Notes: generated from the sequence alone by a model not told the origin. A stretch of DNA of 44,938 nucleotides from Akkermansiaceae bacterium (GCA_903919975.1 CAIXKE010000044.1:1-44938), one strand, 5' to 3'; counted from the first letter of the stretch, positions 1-8,665 are shown. A program made the numbers and translations.

Positions 1-80
1 ACCCAATCGCGCAGGTCGGGCGGCAGGAGCAGCGGCGTGTCGTGGTCAATGTTGACGAAACGGACGGACATTTCCTCCAT
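1..80 (-). CDS. IS transposase, 5' end only (partial)
   Basis: Reading the minus strand from 80 gives MEEMSVRFVNIDHDTPLLLP followed by PDLRDW, and the frame runs off the window edge. The aromatic-rich start followed by LLLPPDLRDW is typical of the N-terminus of IS1182-like (DUF772) transposases, which cut and paste their own element. A second in-frame ATG lies at 71. Only about 26 residues are visible, so the catalytic DDE residues cannot be checked. The family call rests on recognising the N-terminal motif; that it is some IS transposase is fairly safe, the exact family less so. Confidence 0.7.
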   Translation of the reverse strand, partial: MEEMSVRFVNIDHDTPLLLPPDLRDW

Positions 81-139
81 ACGCCGCTACGCGCCTAATT
101 ATTCAGTGAATCTGATTTCTAAGTCCGACAGGCTGCTAG
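1..139 (-). mobile_element. Terminal part of an insertion sequence
   Basis: The transposase start lies at 71-80 and the non-coding stretch 81-139 separates it from an interrupted sulfatase frame beginning at 140. The outer end, read on the minus strand, begins near 139 with CTAGCAGCCTGTCGGACTTA. A sulfatase reading frame becomes recognisable immediately outside this point (NAFISAPSCTPSR), so the element boundary is placed at about 136-139. CTAG at the junction could be part of the target or of the terminal repeat. The other IS end is outside the window, so terminal repeats and target duplication cannot be confirmed. Confidence 0.55.
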
Positions 140-1011
140 AATGCCTTTATTTCGGCTCCGTCTTGCACACCGTCGAGGGGTGCGGTTTACACAGGGCGGC
201 ACTTTTTTCGCAATGGATCGTCATCGCAGCTTCACAGTCCGTGGCAAAAGGGCGTGCCCGATCCCTTCGAAGCCATTCAAGGCATGCCGAACACCCTTGC
301 GGCGGCAGGATATCATATTGGTTGGTCGCACAAATGGCACCTGCGCGAGAGTCTGATGGGGGGCAAGCAAAACCAATACTCCACCCATGGTGGACGCATC
401 AACGAGTTCTCGGAGATGGTCACGAAGTCGGATGACAAAGCGGCCACCAAGCAGGCGATCCTCAAGGATGTGCGCGGCAACTTTCAGGATTTTCTCGATC
501 GGGAAAAATCCTGCCAGCCGTTTTTTTACTCTTTCAACTCCACCAACACGCATCGCCAATGGGTCCGAGGCTCGGGCAAGGCTTTGTGGAATCTCGATCC
601 CGACAAGCTGAAGGGGAAATTGCCGCCATTCATTCCGGACAATGAGGTCACCTGCGCGGAAAAACCAACGTCATGGATTTCGGGGCGCAGGTTCTCCTCG
701 CCATCCGCTGGCCGGGAAAATTAGCGAATGGCCGCAACGTGCTTGCACCTGTTTCGCTCACCGATTTCGCTCCTACATTCCTCGCCGACGCGGGACTTCG
801 CGGATGGGCATTGATCGGCCGCGAGAGGTATTTTGAGGCCGCTCGTGAGGGGGACCCTCCGTATCCGGTCCGTGCACTTCGAACGGCGGATTTCCTCTAC
901 GTGATCAATTTCAAGCCAGACCGCTGGCCTGAGGGAGCGCCATTCGCTGTCACGGAAGCTTCAGGTCCTTCCTTCGACGAGATTGCCATACATGGCAACT
1001 CTGGACCGTAA
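140..1011 (+). pseudogene. Sulfatase (SGSH-like) pseudogene, cut by an IS and internally deleted
   Basis: From 140 the frame reads NAFISAPSCTPSR, which holds the CxPSR signature where the catalytic formylglycine is made, then AAGYHIGWSHKWHL, a conserved sulfatase segment. At about 655-661 the frame jumps to a second one reading KTNVMDFGAQVLLAIRWPG, SLTDFAPTFL, PVRALRTADFLY and KPDRWPEG, all typical of heparan N-sulfatase-like enzymes. Compared with that family, the N-terminus before CTPSR is missing, a central segment carrying the usual SDNG-type metal site is missing at the frame change, and another stretch is missing after FLADAG (about 805). The product would be non-functional. Intact enzymes release sulfate from polysaccharides in the periplasm or outside the cell. 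Confidence 0.8.
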
Positions 1012-1048
1012 TCATTGAGAGGTTCTCAGGTTGGAATGAATTTTGTTA

Positions 1049-1122
1049 GCCACAAAGAGGCGCAAAAAACTTCAAAAATGAAGACCCTCTGGCTTTTTGC
1101 GTGTTTTGTGATTTTTTGCGGC
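1049..1122. repeat. Small inverted-repeat element, CGCAAAAA type
   Basis: The left arm at 1049-1069 (CACAAAGAGGCGCAAAAAA) is mirrored by the right arm at 1094-1122, whose reverse complement repeats the CGCAAAAA and CACAAAA units. A small CTTCA/TGAAG stem at 1070-1083 sits between them. The layout, short A-rich CGC units in inverted arms round a short core, resembles the empty element next to uppS. It may be a decayed relative, but the unit sequence differs. It lies upstream of the HerA-like gene and could also act in the mRNA leader or as a terminator. Confidence 0.5.
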
Positions 1123-1215
1123 AAATCCTCCTGTAGGTGGAACCAAGGACATCAATCGAACGGGTGAAAGGTTCCTGTTGGCAATGCCCTGCGGATTTTG
1201 CAGCATGCTTGCATC

Positions 1216-3621
1216 ATGAGCATCGCATCTGCGGATTACGAAAAACTCGGGCAGTTCTATCTTGGGCGGGAATACGATTCGGAGGCTGGGAAAATCACCG
1301 ACGATTTGGTGCTCTATGATTCCAAGGATTTGGTGACCCACGGCGTGGTGCTCGGCATGACGGGTTCGGGGAAAACCGGGCTTTGCCTTGCGTTGTTGGA
1401 GGAGGCGGCGATGGACAATATTCCGGCGATCGTGATCGATCCCAAGGGCGACATTTCAAATTTTTTGCTAATGTTTCCGGATCTCGATGCGAAGAGTTTC
1501 CGGCCATGGATCAATGAGGATGATGCAGCGAAGAAGGGAATATCGCCGGACGAACATGCGGAAAAAACCGCCGCGCTGTGGAAATCGGGTTTGGCTGATT
1601 GGGGACAGAATCCCGATCGCATCGCGGCGCTGCGCGACAAGGTGGACATCAATGTTTTCACGCCCGGCAGCAAGGCGGGGATTCCGGTTTCCATTCTCAG
1701 TTCGTTGGAGGTGCCGCCGTTTGAAATCATGGATGACGCCGAGTTGTTAGGTGAGAGGATTGAAAGCACGGTTTCCTCATTACTCTCGCTGGTGGGCGTG
1801 GATGCGGATCCGATTCAGAGTCCGGAAGCGGTGCTGCTTTCATCGATCTTCCAGAACGCGTGGAACGCGGGGCATAACATTACCTTGGAAACCCTGATCC
1901 GCCACATCCAGAAGCCTGCGTTCGACAAAGTGGGCATCATCGACCTCGAATCCTTCTTGTCGGAGAAATCCCGCCAGACGCTGGCGTTGAAGTTTAATAA
2001 TTTGTTAGCATCGCCGGGGTTTTCATCCTGGCTCGAAGGGCCGCCGCTCGACATCGCGAAGATGCTGCATGATCCCTCCGGAAAACCTCGGATCTCGATC
2101 TTTTCGATTTCGCATCTTGGCGACGCGGAACGGATGTTTTTTGTCAGTCTGCTGCTCAACCAAATGCTTGGCTGGATGCGTGCTCAGAGTGGCACCACCT
2201 CATTACGGGCTCTGCTGTATATGGATGAGATCTACGGATTTTTGCCGCCCAGTGCGAATCCGCCGTCCAAGCGGCCGATGATGACAATGCTCAAGCAAGG
2301 TCGGGCTTTCGGGCTCGGGTGTTTGTTGGCGACGCAGAATCCGGTGGATTTGGACTACAAGGCGCTGTCCAACATCGGGACTTGGTTTCTCGGCCGCCTG
2401 CAGACCGAGCGGGATAAGCTCCGCGTGCTTGATGGCTTGGAGGGGGCGGCGGGATCGCAGAACGCGAAGTTTGACCGCGCCTCGATGGAGCGGTTGATCT
2501 CCGGCCTCGGCAATCGGATTTTCCTGATGAACAACGTGCATGAGGACGGCCCGGTGTTGTTTCACGTCCGCTGGGTGATGAGTTATCTAACGGGGCCTCT
2601 CACCCGCGGCCAAATCAAGAAGCTGATGGACCCGAAACGTGGCGCTTTCGATACCGTAGCGGGGCCTTCGGCCGTGGCAAACCCGATGGCCATGCCGGGA
2701 ATGTCCGCGGCGGCAGTTTCCTCGCCACGTCCGGCGGTGGGCACGGGTGTCACCGAAGTCTTCGTCGCACCCGCCGGGGGCGGTGAGGGTGTGGTCTATC
2801 AACCGCACTTGTTGCGTGCGGCGACAGCGCGTTTTTTCTCCGCAAAACTGGGGGTTGATGGAAGTCGGAACGTGCGTTTGGTCAATCCGATCACCGCGAC
2901 TGGCATCGATTGGGAAACACAGGTGCCGCCGCCAAGCCGCCAGGAGGAGATGAGCGAACCCGCCAAAGGAGCGGGTTTTGCGGAGCTCCCGGGCTTTGCG
3001 ATGAATGCGGCGAACTACAAGCAGGTGGAGAAAGATTTCGCCGATTGGCTTTTCCACAATGAGCGGGCGGATGTGTTCAGCTGTCCGGCGCTCAAGCAAT
3101 GCTCGAAGCTGGGTGAGAGTGAGGGAGATTTTCGTGCCCGACTCACCCACGAAGCACGCGAGGTTCGGGACGCGGCGATCGAGAAACTACGGGCTGCTAC
3201 GGCGAAAAAAATAGTGACTCTAGATGGGCGGTTGCGGACTGCGGAAGGGCAGCTGATGAAAGAAAAAGCCGAGGCGAATGCGGCGAAAATGCAGGCAAGT
3301 GTTTCCGTGCTGGGTGGTCTGCTCGGCGGTTTGTTCGGTCGTAAAGCAGGGCTGGGATCGATCACGCGTGGCTCCGCCATGATCGGCAGAGCGACCAGCG
3401 CCTACAAGCAGCACCAGGATGTGGCCAACGCGGATGCGAAAATCGCAGGGATCAGTGATGAAATTGAGGCGATTCAGAGTGCTTTTGAAGCTGATATCGC
3501 GGAGATCAGCGCGTCTTACGATCCGGATGCGCTTGCGTTGGAGACCGATGTGATCAAGCCAATGAAAACGAATATTGATGTTGAGAAGGTCGCCTTGCTC
3601 TGGTTGCCAGTGGTGTCTTGA
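1216..3621 (+). CDS. HerA-like P-loop ATPase (DUF87/DUF853-type) with C-terminal coiled coil
   Basis: 801-residue cytoplasmic ATPase. Walker A is GMTGSGKT at residues 47-54, followed by AIVIDPKGDISN, a strand typical of the HerA/VirD4/FtsK clade, and a Walker B-like LLYMDEIYGFLP near residue 335. MLKQGRAFGLGCLLATQNP follows, as in HerA-type motors. The C-terminal third is different: a small domain around 600-640, a charged, probably coiled-coil helix around 650-700, a glycine-rich patch (GGLLGGLFGRKAG) and a final helical stretch. Members translocate DNA or remodel substrates; the substrate here is unknown. ATG at 1216 is chosen over an upstream in-frame TTG at 1198 because the family homology begins there. 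It stands alone, with no NurA-type nuclease beside it. A Snf2 helicase follows after a repeat-filled gap. Confidence 0.8.
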   Translation: MSIASADYEKLGQFYLGREYDSEAGKITDDLVLYDSKDLVTHGVVLGMTGSGKTGLCLALLEEAAMDNIPAIVIDPKGDISNFLLMFPDLDAKSFRPWINEDDAAKKGISPDEHAEKTAALWKSGLADWGQNPDRIAALRDKVDINVFTPGSKAGIPVSILSSLEVPPFEIMDDAELLGERIESTVSSLLSLVGVDADPIQSPEAVLLSSIFQNAWNAGHNITLETLIRHIQKPAFDKVGIIDLESFLSEKSRQTLALKFNNLLASPGFSSWLEGPPLDIAKMLHDPSGKPRISIFSISHLGDAERMFFVSLLLNQMLGWMRAQSGTTSLRALLYMDEIYGFLPPSANPPSKRPMMTMLKQGRAFGLGCLLATQNPVDLDYKALSNIGTWFLGRLQTERDKLRVLDGLEGAAGSQNAKFDRASMERLISGLGNRIFLMNNVHEDGPVLFHVRWVMSYLTGPLTRGQIKKLMDPKRGAFDTVAGPSAVANPMAMPGMSAAAVSSPRPAVGTGVTEVFVAPAGGGEGVVYQPHLLRAATARFFSAKLGVDGSRNVRLVNPITATGIDWETQVPPPSRQEEMSEPAKGAGFAELPGFAMNAANYKQVEKDFADWLFHNERADVFSCPALKQCSKLGESEGDFRARLTHEAREVRDAAIEKLRAATAKKIVTLDGRLRTAEGQLMKEKAEANAAKMQASVSVLGGLLGGLFGRKAGLGSITRGSAMIGRATSAYKQHQDVANADAKIAGISDEIEAIQSAFEADIAEISASYDPDALALETDVIKPMKTNIDVEKVALLWLPVVS

Positions 3622-3672
3622 ACTTGAGGTATGGATCGCGGAGGCATGATCATGGAGGGGCGAAACGTGTTT

Positions 3673-3757
3673 GCCCTGACCATGAGATGACCATGGGAAG
3701 CGCTTTACTCATTTCATGGGCTCTTCATGGGCATCGGCGGATGCGTTCCGCCGCTCC
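3673..3757 (+). repeat. 85-89 bp double-hairpin repeat, copy 1
   Basis: Begins GCCCTGACCATGAG and ends CCGCCGCTCC. A first stem pairs CATGAGATGA (3681-3690) with TCATTTCATG (3709-3718), one G-T wobble, around a loop holding the palindrome AAGCGCTT. After the constant TTCATGGGCATCGG comes a second hairpin, CGGCGGA/TCCGCCG. Copies at 3777 and 7781 keep this layout while the stem bases change. Confidence 0.8.
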
Positions 3758-3776
3758 TTGTGGACGATGTATGATC

Positions 3777-3865
3777 GCTCGGCCATGAGAGGTGCCAATG
3801 AGAAGCGCTTTGCCGTCACTCATTGGCTTTTTCATGGGCATCGGCGGATCGGATTCCTCCGCTCC
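3777..3865 (+). repeat. 85-89 bp double-hairpin repeat, copy 2
   Basis: Same layout as copy 1: CCATGAG, then a perfect 8 bp stem CCAATGAG (3795-3802) with CTCATTGG (3819-3826) round the AAGCGCTT loop, then TTCATGGGCATCGGCGGA and a second stem GCGGA/TCCGC. The stem differs from copies 1 and 3 at both sides together, which points to selection on the fold. Confidence 0.8.
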
Positions 3866-3936
3866 GGAGGGGAGCGGGTTTGGTGAATTGCTAAGGCATT
3901 GCCCAAGGCTCTCGGAAAGGAAATGATCCTCCCGGA

Positions 3937-6900
3937 ATGATCGGTTGGACGGAACAAACATTGCGGGCGGCGGCCTCGTGGCAGGCATTTAAAGAGGGGA
4001 AAGCGCTCTTTGAATCTGGCGCTGTGGCTGAGGTGAAGGTGGGTTCAAACGGTTGGCAAGGCTTGGTGAAATGGGGAAAGCGGCCGTTTCGCGTCAGCGT
4101 TGCGGTGAAATCCGGGACCAACATCGAAGCCCGTTGTTCGTGCCCGGAAAACCAATCGTCAGGCGCGGTTTGTGCCCATGCGGTGGCGACCGGACTGGCG
4201 ACGTTGTCCGCGAAAAAGGCGAAACCTGCCACTGCCGCAGTTGCGCCACCTCCGGCAGTTGCCGCGCCTGTGGCATCGGTCGCATGGCAGATTTTGCTGC
4301 CGCTCAATTGGCGTGAGGCGCTGGCTCGTGGCAAATTCTCGGCCACGCTAGCGGTGTCGTCCGGCGACTCGATTTCCCCGGCGGATGATCGCCTCAGCGC
4401 TTGGCTCGCCCGCGAACGGGTCGCGCCGAAGGGGATTCTCAGCCTGAATCTTGATGGCGGCCGGGTTTCCGCCTTTTTGGAAGCTGTCGCCGATCACCCG
4501 CGCATGGTGGTTGGCAAGGATCGCCTTTCGATCGCGATTCGTTCCGGCGAACGTTTCCTGCTGGACGATGCAACTCGCGATGGTGACCGGATTCGCTTGG
4601 TCCCATCGCCGGATTCCGGGCCGTGGGTTGAGATTTCGGGGGCCTTCTGGCGGATTTCGGCGGAAACGGTGAGCCGTGTGGGTGAGGGGAGCGTTCCGGC
4701 GGATCTGGCGGCCTCGCTCACGGAAATTTCCTGTGGCAAAACTGTTGAAATCCCAACGGCTCGGTTTTTCAACAGCCTCGATGCATGGCAGGAATGGGTC
4801 GCTTTTCCGGATGGCTCTTGGCTCGATGCGTTGCATTTCGTGCCGGCATCGGTGGGGATCGAACTCACGTTGGAAGGCTCGCTCCAACATCTCGAAGCTC
4901 GCCTGCTGGCGAAATATGGCGACGCTCCGGCAGTGCCGCCCGGGCTTGGGAAGGTGGACGGTTTGCCCCGACTTTTGGAAGATCGATGCGAGGTCCGAAA
5001 TTCGGCAGCTGAAGAGCGCGCCGCGAACCGTCTCATGCAAGCCGGATTTGAGGCTGAGGATTATTCAAACGGTCGTTGGGTTCTGAAAGGCGAGTCCGCC
5101 ATCATTGGCTTTCTCACCCGGGCGCTGCCGGAGCTCCGCAAGGAGTGGTCGGTGATTGAAGGGGAGCGATTTAGCCACGTGCAAAAGCAGGTGGCGGTAG
5201 TCGCTCCAAAAATCGACATTCTGGGTTCCGGTGAAGATTGGCTGAGCTTTGATCTTAGCTTTCAAACAAGTGATGGAATTTCGATTCCCGCTGCCGAAGT
5301 CAGGCAGCTTTTGAGGTCGGGCCGGAACTCCGGCCAAGCTGCTGGGGGCCGTCATTTGGTCATTTCGAACGACGTGGCGGAGATCATTGATCCGCTGTTT
5401 TCGGAGCTCGATTTGCGACAGGAAGACGGGCATTTCAGAAGTTCGGCGCGCTCGGGCGAGATTGTTCGGGAAATCCAGAAAAAGATATCGAAGTCGAAAG
5501 ACAGCAAAGACTTAGAAGATTTATTAACATTTAATTCACCACCGACATTTCAGGCAGAACTTAGGCCGTATCAGACTCATGGGGCAGCGTGGCTTCACGA
5601 CCGGGTGCAGCGCTTTGGGGGTGCCTTGTTGGCGGATGACATGGGCTTGGGGAAAACAATTCAAACAATCGCTTTAATCGAACAATTGTTTTCTGAATCG
5701 TTGGAGGATTCAGGGGTGGTATTGGTCTTGGCGACGGCGTCGCTGCTGGGGAACTGGAAGGCGGAGTTTGCTAAATTTGCGCCGGGACGGGTGGTCAGGA
5801 TTTTGCATGGAACGGCGCGCGACCGCATGCGGGATGAGGTGCGGGCTGGCGATGTAGTGATCACGAGCTACGGCACTTTGGCGCGTGATCTCGCGTGGCA
5901 TCTCAAGCGCGACTACCGCGCGGTGGTGGTGGATGAGGCGAGTTTGATGCGGAATCCGGATACGGATCACGCCAAGGCGATTGCGAAATTGCGGGCTTCA
6001 CGCCGGGTGGCGCTCACGGGAACGCCGATCGAAAACGGAGTTCGCGATTTGTGGTCGATCTTCCGATTTATTCAACCTGGTTGGCTCGGTGGGCGGGACG
6101 ATTTCAAAGCGCGCTATGAAATGCCGCTTGCCACCGGGGAGGCGGCCGGGGTGGCGATGGAGCGGCTGCGGCTCAAGATTTCGCCGTTTTTGTTGCGTCG
6201 AACCAAGGAGGAAGTTGCGCCGGAATTGCCCTCGAAGTTGTTCATAGATGAGTTCTGTGATTTGAGTCCGGACCAGCAAGCGGTTTATCGCGAGCTGTTG
6301 ATCGAGGGTCGCAAGCGGGTGGATGCCATCGCTGATTCCGGCAATGCTGGTGCTGCCCGGATGCAAATGCTGACCGCGCTTCTTCGTCTCCGACAAACGT
6401 GTTGTGATCTCGCGCTGTTTGAAAACGATCGATTCAAACAATTGTTGGTTGCGCGGCGATCCGCCAAGTTACAACGCCTGTTGGAGTTGTTGGAAGAGGC
6501 GGTGAATGGAAATCACAGAGTATTGGTTTTCAGTCAGTTTCAGAAACAATTGGTGGAGATCGAGAAATGCGTTTTAGAGCAGGGTTGGAATTGTCTGCGG
6601 CTGGATGGGCAGACGCGGAACCGTCAACAACTTGTGGATAAGTTCCAGGATCCGAAGGGGCCACCGGTGTTTTTGATCAGCCTCAAAGCCGGCGGTTACG
6701 GACTGAATTTGACCGCAGCGGACACGGTCATTCACTTCGACCCTTGGTGGAATCCGGCGGCGGAGGCGCAAGCGACCGACCGCGCCCACCGGATCGGCCA
6801 GACGCGTCCGGTGACGGTGTATCGACTTTTAACGCGTGGAACGGTCGAGGAAAAGGTCGTCCGTCTTCAGGCGAAGAAGCGCGAGCTCGCTGCGGTGATC

Positions 6901-6984
6901 GATGAAAGCGGTAGCGGAGATGCGGCTGGTTGGACGATGAAGGATTTTGAGGCAGTGCTTGGGGAGTCGCTGCTGACGATTTGA
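3937..6984 (+). CDS. SWIM zinc-finger Snf2-family helicase
   Basis: 1015-residue Snf2/Rad54-type ATPase, expected to track on double-stranded DNA and displace bound proteins. A SWIM-type zinc motif CSCPENQSSGAVCAHA (C-x-C...C-x-H) lies at about residues 66-82, followed by a long poorly conserved segment of about 450 residues. The motor starts near 540: LRPYQTHGAAWL, then Walker A DDMGLGKTIQT (about 567-577), the DExx box VVVDEASLMRNP (about 665), TGTPIEN, a second lobe with VFSQFQKQL and LDGQTRNRQQ, and the final motif DRAHRIGQTRPVTVYRL near 950. All motor motifs look intact. The start at 3937 gives the N-terminal domain expected of this type. The role in the cell is unknown; in many bacteria such genes stand alone, as here. 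Confidence 0.88.
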   Translation: MIGWTEQTLRAAASWQAFKEGKALFESGAVAEVKVGSNGWQGLVKWGKRPFRVSVAVKSGTNIEARCSCPENQSSGAVCAHAVATGLATLSAKKAKPATAAVAPPPAVAAPVASVAWQILLPLNWREALARGKFSATLAVSSGDSISPADDRLSAWLARERVAPKGILSLNLDGGRVSAFLEAVADHPRMVVGKDRLSIAIRSGERFLLDDATRDGDRIRLVPSPDSGPWVEISGAFWRISAETVSRVGEGSVPADLAASLTEISCGKTVEIPTARFFNSLDAWQEWVAFPDGSWLDALHFVPASVGIELTLEGSLQHLEARLLAKYGDAPAVPPGLGKVDGLPRLLEDRCEVRNSAAEERAANRLMQAGFEAEDYSNGRWVLKGESAIIGFLTRALPELRKEWSVIEGERFSHVQKQVAVVAPKIDILGSGEDWLSFDLSFQTSDGISIPAAEVRQLLRSGRNSGQAAGGRHLVISNDVAEIIDPLFSELDLRQEDGHFRSSARSGEIVREIQKKISKSKDSKDLEDLLTFNSPPTFQAELRPYQTHGAAWLHDRVQRFGGALLADDMGLGKTIQTIALIEQLFSESLEDSGVVLVLATASLLGNWKAEFAKFAPGRVVRILHGTARDRMRDEVRAGDVVITSYGTLARDLAWHLKRDYRAVVVDEASLMRNPDTDHAKAIAKLRASRRVALTGTPIENGVRDLWSIFRFIQPGWLGGRDDFKARYEMPLATGEAAGVAMERLRLKISPFLLRRTKEEVAPELPSKLFIDEFCDLSPDQQAVYRELLIEGRKRVDAIADSGNAGAARMQMLTALLRLRQTCCDLALFENDRFKQLLVARRSAKLQRLLELLEEAVNGNHRVLVFSQFQKQLVEIEKCVLEQGWNCLRLDGQTRNRQQLVDKFQDPKGPPVFLISLKAGGYGLNLTAADTVIHFDPWWNPAAEAQATDRAHRIGQTRPVTVYRLLTRGTVEEKVVRLQAKKRELAAVIDESGSGDAAGWTMKDFEAVLGESLLTI

Positions 6985-7074
6985 TGCTTGGAAGGAAGAG
7001 TTTCGCGGCGCCCCATGATTGCTGTGCCGTGAATTCCGGGTTGCGGATTGGGCAGGTGGGGGTATCACGGGTGG

Positions 7075-7746
7075 GTGATTTTTGACGAGTTGCAGGTATG
7101 GATGGATCCGGTGCGGCGCAGCGGGCCGGAGGCGATGGCGGTGGACGAGTGGTTGTTGGCGACCGTGGAATCGCCGGTTTTGAGGATTTACGATTGGTTG
7201 GGCGATTGGGGGAGTGTTGGGTATTTTGGGGATTTGGAGGCGGCGCGGGCGACCTTTCCAGGAGTGGGCTGGGTGAGGCGTTGGACGGGTGGCGGGACGG
7301 TGGATCACCGTGCGGATTGGACGTATTCGGTGATTGCGCCGGGGCGGGAGACGCTGGCGGGAATGCGCGGGGCGGAGAGTTACCGGGCGCTTCATGCGGC
7401 GCTGGCGCAGGCTTTGCATGCGGAGGGAATGGATGCCCGGCTGAGCACAGGGGCGGAGGAAACCGGGGCGGCGGCGTGTTTTGAGAATCCGGTGAGCCAT
7501 GATCTCATCGATGCCGTCGGGCGGAAGATCGCGGGTGCGGGTCAGCGCAGAACGAAGCGGGGCTTGCTGCACCAAGGATCGTTGGCGCGGATCGCAGATC
7601 CGGTGCTTTCCCGTCAGCGTGCGGAATCATTGGCGTCAGTGATGGCGCGGCAGAGAGATTTCCGGGAATTTTATCCGCTGGAGGAGTTCATCGCGGAGAG
7701 GGTGTCGGCACGCTACGGACTGCCGGTATGGACGGAGCGTCGGTGA
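7075..7746 (+). CDS. Lipoate-protein ligase A-like (BPL/LplA family) protein
   Basis: About 223 residues with the family's core: RRWTGGGTVDH, matching the RRxxGGGtV-H lipoate-pocket motif, then DWTYSVI, and KIAGAGQRRTKRGLLHQGSL with the conserved lysine and GLLHQGSL. These enzymes attach lipoate, octanoate or biotin to a carrier lysine, or move octanoyl groups between proteins; which of these applies cannot be told. GTG at 7075 (IFDELQVWMDP after the start) is preferred because the homology starts there, though the frame opens at 7048. It is short for a full LplA, lacking the C-terminal accessory domain, which fits a transferase of LipM/LipL type or a variant ligase. Confidence 0.72.
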   Translation: MIFDELQVWMDPVRRSGPEAMAVDEWLLATVESPVLRIYDWLGDWGSVGYFGDLEAARATFPGVGWVRRWTGGGTVDHRADWTYSVIAPGRETLAGMRGAESYRALHAALAQALHAEGMDARLSTGAEETGAAACFENPVSHDLIDAVGRKIAGAGQRRTKRGLLHQGSLARIADPVLSRQRAESLASVMARQRDFREFYPLEEFIAERVSARYGLPVWTERR

Positions 7747-7780
7747 CTCGGTCCCGATGGAGCATGGCGATCGCCGAATC

Positions 7781-7865
7781 GCCCTGACCATGAGGGGACA
7801 ATGGAAAGCGCTTCGCCCAGTTCATTGACTTTTCATGGGCATCGGCGGACGGATTCCGCTGCTCC
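7781..7865 (+). repeat. 85-89 bp double-hairpin repeat, copy 3
   Basis: Begins GCCCTGACCATGAGGGGACA and ends at GCTGCTCC. CATGA...CAATG (7789-7803) faces CATTG...TCATG (about 7823-7837) across the AAGCGCTT loop, then TTCATGGGCATCGGCGGA and a GCGGA/TCCGC second stem. It lies about 4 kb from copies 1 and 2 in the same orientation, between the lipoate ligase-like gene and the convergent uppS. Confidence 0.8.
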
Positions 7866-7939
7866 CTGGGGCACTTCGCACTTTCTCGCTGCTTGGATCC
7901 GCTTAAAGACATTGCGCTTTGGCCGGAGTGAAGTGGCCT

Positions 7940-8650
7940 TCACAGTGCGCCGAAGCGGCGGTGCCTGAGTTGGTATTCGCGGACGGCTTCGATGAGGTCG
8001 TTCTTGCGGAAATCGGGCCAGAATTTTTTAACGATGACGATTTCCGCGTAGCTGATTTGCCACAGCAGGAAATTAGAGACGCGCATCTCGCCGGAGGTGC
8101 GGATGAGTAGGTCTGGGTCCGGGATGCCGGTGGTTTGCAGGTGGGATGCGAACATCGTGCAATCGATTTGATCCGGGGAAATCGTTCCTGCGACGGCTTC
8201 CGCGGCGAGTGAGCGGGCGGCGCTGATGATTTCTTCGCGTCCGCCATAGGAGAGGGCTAGCACGAGGGTCATCGCGGTGTGATCCGCCGTTTGCGCCATG
8301 ATTTTATCCAGCAGCGCACGGGTCTTGACGGGCAGTCGATCAAGCTGACCAATCGCCTGAAGGCGGATATTCTGCTTTTTGAGATCCTTGGATTTTTCTA
8401 CTAGAAAGCGGTCGAGCAAGGCCATCAGGGCTTTGACTTCCGCTTCCGGGCGGTTCCAATTTTCCGAGGAAAACGCATAGAGGGTGAGGTATTTGACGCC
8501 GAGTTCGATGCAGGTGTCGGCGACTTCGCGGACGGATTCCGCACCCGCGCGATGGCCTTCCCTGCGCGGCAGGCCACGTTCCTTGGCCCAGCGGCCGTTA
8601 CCATCCATGATGACGGCGATGTGACGGGGAATGTCTGGAAAGTCGGGCAT
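7940..8650 (-). CDS. uppS: Undecaprenyl diphosphate synthase (isoprenyl transferase)
   Basis: 236 residues, usual length. It condenses isopentenyl diphosphate units on farnesyl diphosphate into the C55 cis-prenyl lipid that carries peptidoglycan and LPS sugar units. Visible signatures are HIAVIMDGNGRWA with the magnesium-binding Asp16, REGHRAGAESVREV, LTLYAFSSENWNRP, and DLLIRTSGEMRVSNFLLWQ near the C-terminus. It lies downstream of purA on the same strand, separated by a small inverted-repeat element (8666-8808), so any co-transcription must pass through that structure. A cdsA gene, the common neighbour in other bacteria, is absent. Confidence 0.95.
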   Translation of the reverse strand: MPDFPDIPRHIAVIMDGNGRWAKERGLPRREGHRAGAESVREVADTCIELGVKYLTLYAFSSENWNRPEAEVKALMALLDRFLVEKSKDLKKQNIRLQAIGQLDRLPVKTRALLDKIMAQTADHTAMTLVLALSYGGREEIISAARSLAAEAVAGTISPDQIDCTMFASHLQTTGIPDPDLLIRTSGEMRVSNFLLWQISYAEIVIVKKFWPDFRKNDLIEAVREYQLRHRRFGAL

Positions 8651-8665
8651 TAGGAGAAGAGTATC

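Larger units (their letters stand above)
3622..3936. other. Gene-free gap holding two copies of the 85-89 bp structured repeat
   Basis: No convincing reading frame is present. Most of this 315 bp stretch is taken up by two tandem-oriented copies of a structured repeat (3673-3757 and 3777-3865). The last 70 bases lead into the Snf2-type gene at 3937, with a purine-rich GGAAAGGAAATG before the start. Confidence 0.7.

Noticed and set aside
3673-3865. The two neighbouring repeats as a small CRISPR array.
   Set aside because: Only two units, with diverged stems, a 19 bp gap and a third copy 4 kb away; no spacer structure and no cas genes.
4348-5040. Long antisense frames inside the Snf2 gene, and similar ones in lpxC-fabZ, carA, uvrD and the TonB receptor.
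   Set aside because: They mirror the codon bias of well-supported genes on the other strand and show no known motifs.
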